The notes below the pieces were generated by a model. It was not told the DNA's origin. It did not search any database and saw only the letters and a program-made list of their open reading frames with translations. The position numbers and the translations under genes were made by a program. Positions 7,882-16,501 of a stretch of DNA of 64,000 bases are shown in pieces. The stretch is from CALBPI01 sp039821605 (lineage in GTDB: Bacteria; Pseudomonadota; Gammaproteobacteria; Steroidobacterales; Woeseiaceae), in the NCBI GenBank assembly GCA_039821605.1, contig JBCBNV010000001.1, forward strand, positions 372,001 through 436,000, read 5' to 3'. Positions within the stretch are counted from its first letter, which is position 1. The number at the start of each line of letters is the position of its first letter.

Positions 7882-9731
7882 AACGATTCCGTCTGACTCA
7901 CATCCTTGTCGTCGTCGCTGCCGCGGCTCGCGATGAAATCGCCCGTGATCATTTCGCTGTAGCTCTGCCCCGGACCCACCATGGGGTAGACCGAAGCGTC
8001 GGGGTCAATGATGACCTCGAGGAATGCAGGCCCCTCGAAACCGATGAACTCGGCAATGGTCTGCTCGAGCTTGTCCTTGTCGTCGAGACGTACCGCGTAC
8101 TCGAAACCGTCGGCCTTCGCGGCGCGCACGAAGTCCTTGCGGTGCAGCGACTTGTCACTCGCAGACAAGCGGCCCTTGTAATAGAGCTTTTGCCACTGCC
8201 GAACCATGCCGTCGCCGAAGTTGTTGAGCACGACAATCTTCACGGGCAGGCCGTAGGTCGTGACGGTTTCGAGTTCGCCCAGGTTCATGCGGATGCTGGC
8301 ATCGCCGTCGATGTCGATGACGAGCTTGTCGGGCCGCCCGAATTGAGCGCCGATAGCGGCGGGTACGCCGAAGCCCATCGTGCCCATGCTGCCCGAGGTG
8401 AGCCAGAGACGCGGCTCGCGGAAGTCGAAATACTGAGCGGCCCACATCTGGTGCTGGCCGACACCCGTCGAGATGATGGCCTCACCCTGGGTAATGGCGT
8501 TGATCGCCTCGATGACGGCGTTGGGTTGAATCAGCGTTGACGCGCGGTCGTAGTCGAGCGCGTGATTGCGCTTGAGCGCCGCGACTTCGTCATGCCAGGT
8601 GTCGAATCGTTTGGCGAAGTTCACGCGATCGGCGTACTCGACGATGGCGTCGAGGTCGCGGTCGAGCACGCCGGTGTGGTGCCACGACACGCTTTTGACC
8701 TTGTCGATCTCGGACGGGTCGATATCGAAATGCGCGATGTGCCGCGCGTTGGGCGCGAAGCGCTGCGGAACACCCGCGACGCGATCGTCAAACCGTGCCG
8801 CGGCAGCAATGAGAAAGTCGCAGTCATCGACGGCGTAGTTGGCATAGGCCATGCCGTGCATGCCCAGCATGTGCAACGACAGTGGCTCTGTCGTGTCGCT
8901 GGCGCCGATGCCCATCAGTGTGGTCGTGACGGGAATTCCAAAGCGTTCCGCGAAGCGTCGCATCGCGGCGCTGGCGTTGCCATTGACGACACCGCCACCC
9001 GCGTAGAGCAGCGGGCGATCGGATTCGGAGAGCAGTTGCAGGAATGACTGGCAGTCTGCGACCTCGAGCGCGCTGTCCGTGACTCGTTGCAGCCGCTTGC
9101 GGTAGCCGGGAATCTCGAGCCGGCTCGAGCCGTGGAAGGTGCCCGTCCAGTTCTGCACGTCCTTGGGCACGTCGACGACCACGGGTCCCGGACGGCCTGT
9201 GCGGGCGATTTCGTAGGCCGTGCGGATCGTCGCCTCGAGTCGTGACGGGTCCGTGACCAGGAACACGTGCTTGGCGACGGAGCCCATGACTGCCGTGATG
9301 GGCGCCTCCTGGAAGGCGTCCGTACCGATCGCCGCGCAGGGCACCTGGCCGCAGATGAGCACCATGGGTACGGAGTCGGCGGCGCTGTCGCGCACGGGCG
9401 TGACCATGTTCGTGGCGCCCGGTCCCGAAGTGACCATGACGGTGCCAACCTTACCCGTGGCGCGTGAGTAGCCTGCGGCCATGAAGCCGGCGCCCTGTTC
9501 GTTGGCCGGCACGATGAGCGGTAATGCGCCGTTGCCGTCGCTGCCCGGATTGTCCTTGTTGAACCGGAACACGGCGTCGTAGGTCGGCAGGATGGCGCCT
9601 CCCGAGTAGCCGAACACCACGTCCACGCCTTCGTCGGCGATGACCTGGACGATCATCTCGGCGCCACTCATTTCGCGACCGGCCAGTGGGTGGTCGGCCG
9701 GCGGCGGCTGGCTGTCGGCGATTGCGCTCAT
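7878..9731 (-). CDS. ilvB: Acetolactate synthase, large (catalytic) subunit
   Basis: 617 residues, somewhat longer than the usual 550-590. It makes acetolactate or aceto-hydroxybutyrate, the first common step of valine, leucine and isoleucine synthesis, using thiamine diphosphate. Visible marks are the N-terminal FGYSGGAILPTYDA, the catalytic Glu in NEQGAGFMA, SGPGATN, and the ThDP-Mg site from IDGDAS to VVLNN. The start ATG at 9731 is taken because the sequence matches family N-termini from there; a further ATG at 9782 has no ribosome-binding site. The small subunit is divergent instead of downstream, an uncommon arrangement. The start sits in a CATG shared with a leader-like ORF on the other strand. 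Confidence 0.93.
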   Translation of the reverse strand: MSAIADSQPPPADHPLAGREMSGAEMIVQVIADEGVDVVFGYSGGAILPTYDAVFRFNKDNPGSDGNGALPLIVPANEQGAGFMAAGYSRATGKVGTVMVTSGPGATNMVTPVRDSAADSVPMVLICGQVPCAAIGTDAFQEAPITAVMGSVAKHVFLVTDPSRLEATIRTAYEIARTGRPGPVVVDVPKDVQNWTGTFHGSSRLEIPGYRKRLQRVTDSALEVADCQSFLQLLSESDRPLLYAGGGVVNGNASAAMRRFAERFGIPVTTTLMGIGASDTTEPLSLHMLGMHGMAYANYAVDDCDFLIAAAARFDDRVAGVPQRFAPNARHIAHFDIDPSEIDKVKSVSWHHTGVLDRDLDAIVEYADRVNFAKRFDTWHDEVAALKRNHALDYDRASTLIQPNAVIEAINAITQGEAIISTGVGQHQMWAAQYFDFREPRLWLTSGSMGTMGFGVPAAIGAQFGRPDKLVIDIDGDASIRMNLGELETVTTYGLPVKIVVLNNFGDGMVRQWQKLYYKGRLSASDKSLHRKDFVRAAKADGFEYAVRLDDKDKLEQTIAEFIGFEGPAFLEVIIDPDASVYPMVGPGQSYSEMITGDFIASRGSDDDKDVSQTESF

Positions 9732-9882
9732 GGGCTTTGTTTCCGGTGGTTTCAGCCGAGTCTCTGCGATCGTTTTGTGCATTGCAATAGTGCAGGTGGT
9801 GCGAGAGTATCCACCGACGCCCGCAGGGCGAATCGATTTTCGAACAGGAGCGGCGTCATGCGCCACGTCATCTCGGTGTTGA
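9730..9882 (+). CDS. Candidate leader peptide rich in Ile/Val/Leu upstream of ilvH
   Basis: A 50-codon frame (ATG 9730 to TGA 9882) contains AIVLCIAIVQVV, in which 9 of 12 residues are Ile, Val or Leu, followed by a Pro-Pro pair. This layout recalls ilv operon leader peptides that stall ribosomes when branched-chain amino acids are scarce. Two successive small hairpins follow the run (9795-9815 and 9818-9830), and the frame ends inside ilvH. Against it: no ribosome-binding site is seen before 9730, and that ATG is the mirror of the ilvB start. It may be chance. Confidence 0.3.
   Translation: MGFVSGGFSRVSAIVLCIAIVQVVREYPPTPAGRIDFRTGAASCATSSRC
9795..9840 (+). promoter_or_regulatory. Two tandem hairpins in the ilvH leader
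   Basis: GGTGG (9795-9799) pairs with CCACC (9811-9815), and CGCCC (9818-9822) pairs with GGGCG (9826-9830), the latter followed at a short distance by ATTTT. The pair lies between the Ile/Val-rich codons of the leader-like frame and the ilvH ribosome-binding site. The stems are short, so attenuation is only suggested. Confidence 0.3.
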
Positions 9883-10385
9883 TGCAGAACGAAGTGGGTG
9901 CGCTGACGCGGCTTACGGGCCTGTTCTCGACGCGCGGCTACAACATCGAGTCGCTGAACGTCGCCCCCACGGAAGACCCGCTGATTTCGAGGCTGACGCT
10001 CGTTACCTCGGGCTCCGATGCCGCGCTCGCGCAGATCGCAAAACAGCTCAACAAGCTCGTCGATGTCGTCGACATGCACGACATGACGCTCGGTGACCAT
10101 TTCGAGCGCGAGCTGGCTTTGCTCAAGCTCGTCGTTCGCAACACACGCACGCTGTCGGAGTGGTGCGTGAGCCATGGCGCCGCCGTGCTCGACGACAGCG
10201 CGAAGTCCTTTACGGTCGAGTACGCGGGTGGCACCGCCGACGTCGACAAATTCATTGCGGCCATCGGTGGCCACGGTGACATCATTGCGCTCGTGCGCTC
10301 CGGCAGCCTGGGCATCTCGCGTGGCGAGCGTGTGCTCGCGGGCGAGGTGCGTGCGCTGCCCGTCGAAGGGCAGGCAGGGATGTGA
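9858..10385 (+). CDS. ilvH: Acetolactate synthase, small (regulatory) subunit
   Basis: 175 residues with an N-terminal ACT domain (HVISVLMQNEVGALTRLTGLF, then GYNIESLNV) that binds valine, and a second ACT-like half. It activates the IlvB catalytic subunit and gives feedback inhibition. The ATG at 9858 has ACAGGAG upstream. It leads an operon with proB, proA and a small protein; its stop overlaps the GTG of proB. Placing the valine-sensing subunit with proline genes and apart from its catalytic partner is unusual. Confidence 0.93.
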   Translation: MRHVISVLMQNEVGALTRLTGLFSTRGYNIESLNVAPTEDPLISRLTLVTSGSDAALAQIAKQLNKLVDVVDMHDMTLGDHFERELALLKLVVRNTRTLSEWCVSHGAAVLDDSAKSFTVEYAGGTADVDKFIAAIGGHGDIIALVRSGSLGISRGERVLAGEVRALPVEGQAGM

Positions 10386-11512
10386 CCACCGCAAGCGATG
10401 CCGCGGCACTGCTCGACGCGGCGGCATCCATTGTCATCAAGGTCGGCTCGGCGCTGCTCGTCGACAACGCGCATTCCCTGCGTCGTGACTGGCTACATAC
10501 TTTATGTGCCGACATCGCCCGACTGCAGCGGCGGGGTGCTCGCGTCACCGTGGTGTCATCGGGCGCCGTGGCGTTGGGTGCCCAGGACGTCGGGCAACCG
10601 CGTGGTGCCAGCGCACTGGCCATCAAGCAAGCTGCGGCAGCAGCGGGACAGGTCGCCTTGGCGCAAGCCTGGCGCACTGCGTTGTCTGACGCAGGTTGCG
10701 GCAGTGCGCAGGTGTTGCTCACGCCCCAGGACACCGAGCACCGCCGCCGGCATCTCAACGCGCGCGCAACGCTCGATGCGCTCGCCGCGGCCCGGATCGT
10801 GGCGGTGATCAACGAGAACGACACCGTTGCCACCGAGGAGCTGCGCTACGGCGACAACGACCGACTCGCGGCGCGTGTGGCACAGATGATTGGTGCCGAC
10901 CTGCTGGTACTGCTCAGCGATGTCGACGGTCTCTATGCTGCCGATCCCGCCACGCACCCCGATGCCGCGCACGTCGCACACGTGGCCCAAATCGATGACG
11001 CCATCGACGCGATCGCGGGCGAGTCGAGCAGCGCGCACGGCACGGGCGGCATGCGCAGCAAGGTGGCCGCGGCGCGTCTCGCGACGGGCGCCGGCGCGGC
11101 AGTGATCATTGCATCGGGACGCGACCAGGCGCCCATCGGCGCGTTGACGAACGGCGCGCGCGCAACGCGCTTCGACGCGGCGACGACGGTGCCTGATGCG
11201 CGACGGCGCTGGATTCGCGCGAGCCTGCGCCAGGCAGCCGCAGTGGTCGTCGACGCGGGCGCCGCCACCGCGCTGGCGCAGGGCGCGAGCCTGCTGCCCG
11301 TCGGTGTGGTCGACATCGAAGGCGATTTCGAGCGCGGTGACTGCATTGCGATTCGCTCGCAGTCCGACAATGCGGAACTCGGCATCGGCCTCGCAGGTCT
11401 CGATAGTGTGGCCGCGCGTGACGCGATGGCGGCGGCCAGGGACGGGGCGCGCACGGTGCCGCTCGTGCACCGCGACGACCTCGTGCTGGAGAATTCCAAG
11501 ACTCATGAATGA
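10382..11512 (+). CDS. proB: Glutamate 5-kinase
   Basis: 376 residues, the length of the two-domain form. The N-terminal amino-acid kinase domain (IVIKVGSALLVD, VTVVSSGAVALG, NENDTV) phosphorylates glutamate as the first step of proline synthesis. The C-terminal part from about residue 280 is a PUA domain. The GTG start at 10382 overlaps the ilvH stop, so the genes are coupled. The end overlaps the proA start by 8 nt. Feedback by proline is expected from the family. Confidence 0.95.
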   Translation: MTTASDAAALLDAAASIVIKVGSALLVDNAHSLRRDWLHTLCADIARLQRRGARVTVVSSGAVALGAQDVGQPRGASALAIKQAAAAAGQVALAQAWRTALSDAGCGSAQVLLTPQDTEHRRRHLNARATLDALAAARIVAVINENDTVATEELRYGDNDRLAARVAQMIGADLLVLLSDVDGLYAADPATHPDAAHVAHVAQIDDAIDAIAGESSSAHGTGGMRSKVAAARLATGAGAAVIIASGRDQAPIGALTNGARATRFDAATTVPDARRRWIRASLRQAAAVVVDAGAATALAQGASLLPVGVVDIEGDFERGDCIAIRSQSDNAELGIGLAGLDSVAARDAMAAARDGARTVPLVHRDDLVLENSKTHE

Positions 11513-12773
11513 GACTGACGCAGAAGCGATCATTGGCAGGCTGGGCCGGCAGGCGAGAGACGCCGTCACGACACTGTCGCGTTGTGACGGTGAGGCGCGT
11601 GCGGCAGGCATTCGCGCCATGGCCGAGGCCTTGCGCGCCGGCGCGGCGCAGGTGCTGGAGGCCAACGCCGCCGACGTTGCCGCGGCCGAGTCGCGCGGGC
11701 TCAGCGCAGCCATGGTCGATCGACTGCGCCTCGATGCCGACCGTGTCGCGGGCATCGCTGACGCGCTCGCCGCCATCGCGGCGTTGCCCGACCCCGTGGG
11801 TCGCGAGCTTGCGCGCTGGCAACCCGACAACGGCCTCGACATTGCGCGTGTCAGCGTACCGCTTGGGGTCATCGGCATCGTCTATGAGAGTCGGCCTAAC
11901 GTGACAGCCGACGCTGCGGCCATCTGCCTCAAGGCCGGCAATGCCGTGATCCTTCGCGGCGGCAGCGAGAGCGCTGCAAGCAGCCGTGCCATTGTGGCGT
12001 TGCTGCGTGCCGCGCTTGAAGACAGTGGCTTGCCGGCCGACGCCGTGCAAATGGTGCCCGATCAGGACCGCGCGCTTGTGGGCGCATTGCTGGCAGGTGG
12101 CGAGGGCAGCATCGATGTCGTGGTGCCTCGTGGCGGGCGTGGCCTTATCGAGCGGGTACAACGAGACGCACGCGTCCCCGTCATTGGCCACCTGGATGGC
12201 ATTTGCCACGTGTACCTGCACCGTGCGGCCGATGCAGACATGGCGCGCGACATCGCCGTCAACGCGAAACTGCGCCGCACGGGCATTTGCGGTGCGGCGG
12301 AAACGCTGCTCGTTGATGCCGCGCTTGCGCGTGACACCGCGCGGTCCGTATTCGACGCACTGTTCGCCGGCGACTGCGCGCTGCGAGGCTGCGAGCGCTC
12401 GCGCGCACTCGACGACCGCATTACACCGGCAACGGAAGAAGACTGGCGTACGGAGTACCTCGACCGCATCATTGCGGTACGTGTCGTCGATGATCTCGAC
12501 GCCGCGGTCCAGCACATCTCCGAGTTCGGCTCCGGCCACACCGAGTCGATCATCACCAGCGATGCCTCGGCCGCACAGCGTTTCTTTGATGACGTCGACA
12601 GCGCCATCGTCATGCACAACGCATCGACTCAATTCGCCGACGGCGGCGAGTTCGGTATGGGCGCCGAGATCGGCATCTCGACGAGCCGCATTCACGCCCG
12701 CGGCCCCGTCGGCGCCGCGGAGCTCGTGAGCTACAAGTACGTCGTGCGCGGCAATGGACAGACGCGCCCGTGA
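11505..12773 (+). CDS. proA: Gamma-glutamyl phosphate reductase
   Basis: 422 residues, an aldehyde-dehydrogenase-fold enzyme that reduces gamma-glutamyl phosphate with NADPH in proline synthesis. The catalytic cysteine is Cys262 in GICGAAETLL, and the C-terminal signature includes EFGMGAEIGISTSR. The start at 11505 is the ATG overlapping the last codons of proB. Its product acts directly on that of ProB, and the two are known to channel the unstable intermediate. Confidence 0.96.
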   Translation: MNETDAEAIIGRLGRQARDAVTTLSRCDGEARAAGIRAMAEALRAGAAQVLEANAADVAAAESRGLSAAMVDRLRLDADRVAGIADALAAIAALPDPVGRELARWQPDNGLDIARVSVPLGVIGIVYESRPNVTADAAAICLKAGNAVILRGGSESAASSRAIVALLRAALEDSGLPADAVQMVPDQDRALVGALLAGGEGSIDVVVPRGGRGLIERVQRDARVPVIGHLDGICHVYLHRAADADMARDIAVNAKLRRTGICGAAETLLVDAALARDTARSVFDALFAGDCALRGCERSRALDDRITPATEEDWRTEYLDRIIAVRVVDDLDAAVQHISEFGSGHTESIITSDASAAQRFFDDVDSAIVMHNASTQFADGGEFGMGAEIGISTSRIHARGPVGAAELVSYKYVVRGNGQTRP

Positions 12774-13069
12774 GAGTGGCGCTTATCGCACTAGACGCGG
12801 AGACCACCGCGCAGCTCGCAGGCTGGCTCGGTGACGAGGGCCACCTTCCCAGGCGTTTCGAGACGGTCGCCGCATTTGCAGCCAGCGATGACGTGGCGAT
12901 CGCAGATGCTGCGTTCTGCGACGGTGCGCACTCGGCAGCGGTTGCAGCGGCCATCCGCAAGGGTTGCCGCCTGCTCGTCACAGGCGGCGACGGCGTCGCG
13001 GCCGATGCCAGTATCGACCTGCCGATGCGGCGGCGGGCCGTGCTCGGTGCGCTAGCGGAGACCGGCTAG
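12770..13069 (+). CDS. Small degenerate receiver-like protein at the end of the proBA operon
   Basis: 99 residues starting at a GTG that overlaps the proA stop. The N-terminus (VALIALDAETTAQLAGWLGDEGH) has the spacing of the first strand and helix of response-regulator receivers, but the acidic pair and a clear phospho-acceptor Asp are missing. Its second half contains KGCRLLVTGGDG and a basic MRRRAVLGAL end. No output domain is present. It may be a pseudo-receiver, a leftover of one, or an unrelated protein; function is unknown. The stop codon is 2 bp from a repeat-bounded element. Confidence 0.5.
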   Translation: MRVALIALDAETTAQLAGWLGDEGHLPRRFETVAAFAASDDVAIADAAFCDGAHSAAVAAAIRKGCRLLVTGGDGVAADASIDLPMRRRAVLGALAETG

Positions 13070-13071
13070 TT

Positions 13072-13313
13072 CTCGGACATGGCGAGCCCCCACCGTCATT
13101 GCGAGGGGCCGAAGGCCCCGCGGCAATCTCGTCACGTAATCGTGCTGCCGAACGACCCGGCCCCCTAACCAACCCCTCCGACCCGGCGGGATGGCGGATG
13201 GAGGGGGATACGTTTGGCGGTACGATGGCGTTGGGAGGTTGCCGCGCCCACTGCGTGGGCTCGCAATGACGGTGGGGGCTCGCAATGACGGTGGGGGGCT
13301 CGCCATGTCCGAG
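13072..13313. repeat. 242-bp element with about 34-bp terminal inverted repeats (repeat locus A)
   Basis: The left end (13072-13105) and right end (13279-13313) are reverse complements over their whole length with one difference, five against six C residues. Both include the family word CGTCATTGCGAG. Inside are two complete palindromic units, 13094-13130 and 13239-13271 (opposite orientation), plus a partial tandem copy. The element fills the space between two convergent stop codons almost exactly (2 bp and 4 bp left over). It encodes nothing and resembles a small non-autonomous mobile element or a two-way transcription end. Confidence 0.8.
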
Positions 13314-13317
13314 TGGG

Positions 13318-15087
13318 TCAGCGGGTAACGAAGTGTCCCGGGCCGGCGACCTCGCTCCATTGCTTGGGTTGGTAGGGGATGACTTCCGGGGATTGGCCGG
13401 TTTCCAGGCGGCGTTTGAGGCGGATCCAGAAGTCGGGGTCGAGCAGGTCGCCGTGATGCTCGAGGAAGGCTTCGCGGGCGTCGTCGCGGAACCCCAGGAA
13501 GCGCACGAACTGCTCCGGGAAGATGTCGTCGGGGCCGACGTAGAACCAGGCGCCGCTGCGCATCTCGTCGACATCGTCGCGGGCTTCGGGCAGGCGACGG
13601 AAATTGCACTCCGTCACCAGGCAGAGTTCGTCGTAGTCGTAGAAGATCACCCGGCCGTGGCGCGTGACGCCAAAGTTCTTGAGCAGCAGGTCACCCGCGA
13701 AAATGTTGCTGAAGGCGAGGTCGCGAATCGCCTGGCCGTAGTCGATGGCCGCGGCGCGGACCTGCTCCGGCTCGGCCTCCTGCAGGTAGAGATTCAGCGG
13801 CGCAAGCCGGCGCTCGAGATAGCTGTGCTTGATGACGAGTTTGTCGCCTTCGAGGACACAGGTTTGCGAGCAGCTCGTCAGCAGCGACTCGAGCAGGTCG
13901 TCCTCGAAGCGGTCGCGGTCGAACTCAAGCCGCCGAAATTCCTGCGCATCGATGAGGCGCCCGGCGCGGTCGTGGTGAAACACGAGGCGGTACTTGTCGA
14001 GCACGTCCTGGCGCACGATGTCCTTGGGGTAGGCAAAGCGATCGCGGATCAGTTTGAACACCAGCGGGATCGACGGCAGCGTGAACACCTCCATGACCAT
14101 GCCCTTGTCGCCGCGCGCGAAGATGAACTTGTCCGTCGAGTTTTGCATGTGCAGGTCGAGGCTGCGGAATCGCTCGGTCTTGCCCTGCTTGGCGCGCCCC
14201 AGGACCGTGTAGATCTCGGCGATGGGCTTTCTAGGCAGGATCGATTTGATGAAGGCGACGGCTGTGCTCACGCGTGACACGTCCGCGTGAAAATAACTGC
14301 GCGTGAAGCCGAACAACATGCTGACGTCGTTTTCGGACAGGATCACGGCGTCGGCGAAGATGCCTTCGTCGGAATTCTTGAGAGCGATGACGAGCGGTGA
14401 CACCCAGTCGTTGCCCTCGATGCGCCCCACGAGATAGGCCCGCGTGCTGCGGTAGAACACGGTCTCCATGAGCTCGATGGAGACGACCTTGGCCATGGGC
14501 CCGAGGCTCGCCGTGTAGGCATCAATCTCTGCCGTGATCCAGCGGATGGTGCGCTCGACGTCGCGCCAGCGGACGCTAAATGAGTAGTCCGTCAGCGCCT
14601 CATCGAACAGGTAGCGCAGGGCGCCACGGTTCCGGTAGACGCGGCTGTCGAGTTGGTTTTTCGAGTATTCCGTCGGGCGCACCTCGGCCGCGACAAACTC
14701 GACGTCGGCATCGACGCCAACCGTCTTGAAGATGCGCCGCGTGACGGAGTTGAAGAATGTCTTGAAGAACTCGGGGTCGGGGTAGCCCGAAATCTCGCGC
14801 GCATAACTTGCCCGCGCCTGATGCCAAAGCGTCGCCGGATCGTCGCAGTGCGCGGTCAGTTCAGCAACCTCGGCGACGGCCGCCGCGACGCACTTCTCGT
14901 AGAGGTCGATGCGCTCGACGGCGTCGACGCGGCCCGCGGACCAGTCGCGTTGCTCGAAACGGCGCTTCGCGCGCCGCGTGACCTGCCCGAAACGGGTGTT
15001 GTAGTCGATAAACGCGTCACGCAGCGTCAGGGTGAGTTCCTTGACGAGTGACTGCGTGACGCGTTTCACCGAGTCGCCGCTGGGCAT
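13318..15087 (-). CDS. aceK: Isocitrate dehydrogenase kinase/phosphatase
   Basis: 589 residues, typical for AceK, a cytoplasmic protein that both phosphorylates and dephosphorylates isocitrate dehydrogenase and so divides carbon between the TCA cycle and the glyoxylate shunt. Family features include the regulatory N-terminal half and the kinase-like C-terminal half with LLKNFGVTRHGRVIFYDYDE near residue 460, holding the metal-binding Asp residues. The ATG at 15087 is chosen by family length; the frame is open further up but overlaps icd. It lies 5 bp after icd, its substrate's gene. No aceA or aceB is present in this window. Confidence 0.95.
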   Translation of the reverse strand: MPSGDSVKRVTQSLVKELTLTLRDAFIDYNTRFGQVTRRAKRRFEQRDWSAGRVDAVERIDLYEKCVAAAVAEVAELTAHCDDPATLWHQARASYAREISGYPDPEFFKTFFNSVTRRIFKTVGVDADVEFVAAEVRPTEYSKNQLDSRVYRNRGALRYLFDEALTDYSFSVRWRDVERTIRWITAEIDAYTASLGPMAKVVSIELMETVFYRSTRAYLVGRIEGNDWVSPLVIALKNSDEGIFADAVILSENDVSMLFGFTRSYFHADVSRVSTAVAFIKSILPRKPIAEIYTVLGRAKQGKTERFRSLDLHMQNSTDKFIFARGDKGMVMEVFTLPSIPLVFKLIRDRFAYPKDIVRQDVLDKYRLVFHHDRAGRLIDAQEFRRLEFDRDRFEDDLLESLLTSCSQTCVLEGDKLVIKHSYLERRLAPLNLYLQEAEPEQVRAAAIDYGQAIRDLAFSNIFAGDLLLKNFGVTRHGRVIFYDYDELCLVTECNFRRLPEARDDVDEMRSGAWFYVGPDDIFPEQFVRFLGFRDDAREAFLEHHGDLLDPDFWIRLKRRLETGQSPEVIPYQPKQWSEVAGPGHFVTR

Positions 15088-15092
15088 GCGCG

Positions 15093-16391
15093 CTACATGT
15101 TCTCGATCATGTGATTCGCGAACTCCGAGCACTTGACCTCGTTGGCGCCGTCCATGAGACGGGCGAAGTCATAAGTGACGGTCTTCTGCGCGATGGTGGC
15201 GTCCATGGCGCCGATAATGGCGTCGGCCGCTTCGGTCCAGCCCATGTAGCGCAGCATCATCTCACCCGAGAGAATCAGCGAGCCCGGGTTGACCTTGTCG
15301 AGGTTGGCGTACTTGGGCGCTGTGCCGTGGGTGGCTTCGAACACAGCGTGGCCCGTGTCGTAGTTGATGTTGCCGCCCGGGGCGATGCCGATGCCGCCGA
15401 CCTGTGCGGCCAATGCGTCAGAGAGGTAGTCGCCGTTGAGGTTCATCGTCGCCAGCACATCGAATTCGCGCGGGCGTGTGAGCACCTGCTGCAGCGTAAT
15501 GTCTGCGATGGCGTCCTTGATGAGGATCTTGCCGGACGCCAGTGCCTCGTTCTGTTCCTTGTTGGCCGCCTCGGTGCCGTGCTCGGCTTGCGTGCGGTCG
15601 TACTGGTCCCAGGTGTAGGTCTGGTCGGCGTAGTCGCGTTCGGCCAGCGCGTAGCCCCAGTTGCGGAACGCGCCTTCCGTGAACTTCATGATGTTGCCCT
15701 TGTGCACGAAGGTCACGCTCTTGCGAGCGTTGGCGATGGCGTACTCGATCGCGGCGCGCACGAGGCGTTCCGTGCCTTCAGCGGATACGGGCTTGAGGCC
15801 GATGCCGCTCGTTTCCGGGAAGCGGATCTTGCCGTACTCGGCTGGGAAGTTCTCCTTGAACAACTCAAGGAAGCGCTGGTTCGACTCGGAACCCTCTTCG
15901 AACTCGATCCCGGCGTAAATGTCTTCGGTGTTCTCGCGAAAGATCACCATGTCGACGTCGCCCGGGTTGCGTACGGGTGAGGGGACGCCGTTGAACCAGC
16001 GCACGGGGCGCAGGCAGACATAGAGGTCGAGCATCTGGCGCAACGCCACGTTGAGCGAGCGGATGCCGCCACCGATGGGTGTGGTCAGCGGGCCCTTGAT
16101 CGAGACCAGGTAGTCGCGGCAGGCCTGCACCGACGATTCGGGCAGCCAGGTGTTGTAGGTGTCGTTGGCCTTCTGGCCTGCGAAGATCTCGACCCACTGG
16201 ATTTCGCGCGCGCCGCCGTAGGACTTTTCGACCGCGGCGTCGAGCACGCGCACTGTCGCGCGCCAGATATCGGGGCCCGTACCGTCGCCTTCGATGTACG
16301 GCACGATGGGTTTGTCCGGCACCTGCAGCTTGCCGTTTGAAATGGTGATCTTCTCGCCGCCCTCAGGTGGCGTGATGACAGGCTCGGACAT
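15093..16391 (-). CDS. icd: NADP-dependent isocitrate dehydrogenase
   Basis: 432 residues; oxidises and decarboxylates isocitrate to 2-oxoglutarate. The start at 16391 has GGGGGAAC upstream. The motif GGGIRSLNVALRQ contains Ser112, equivalent to the serine phosphorylated by AceK in Escherichia coli, so the control target is conserved. Other marks are IEGDGTGPDIW near the N-terminus, NLNGDYLSDALAA and GTAPKYA near the coenzyme site. It forms an operon with aceK and diverges from the patatin gene. Confidence 0.97.
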   Translation of the reverse strand: MSEPVITPPEGGEKITISNGKLQVPDKPIVPYIEGDGTGPDIWRATVRVLDAAVEKSYGGAREIQWVEIFAGQKANDTYNTWLPESSVQACRDYLVSIKGPLTTPIGGGIRSLNVALRQMLDLYVCLRPVRWFNGVPSPVRNPGDVDMVIFRENTEDIYAGIEFEEGSESNQRFLELFKENFPAEYGKIRFPETSGIGLKPVSAEGTERLVRAAIEYAIANARKSVTFVHKGNIMKFTEGAFRNWGYALAERDYADQTYTWDQYDRTQAEHGTEAANKEQNEALASGKILIKDAIADITLQQVLTRPREFDVLATMNLNGDYLSDALAAQVGGIGIAPGGNINYDTGHAVFEATHGTAPKYANLDKVNPGSLILSGEMMLRYMGWTEAADAIIGAMDATIAQKTVTYDFARLMDGANEVKCSEFANHMIENM

Positions 16392-16501
16392 GTTCGTTCC
16401 CCCGAAATAGGCCCAACGGGCCCGTGTTGAATTCATGTTGTCCCGGGGGACGATTATCCCTGATTGGCGGTGGCCGGGCCACCGCACCTATACTCGCGCG
16501 C

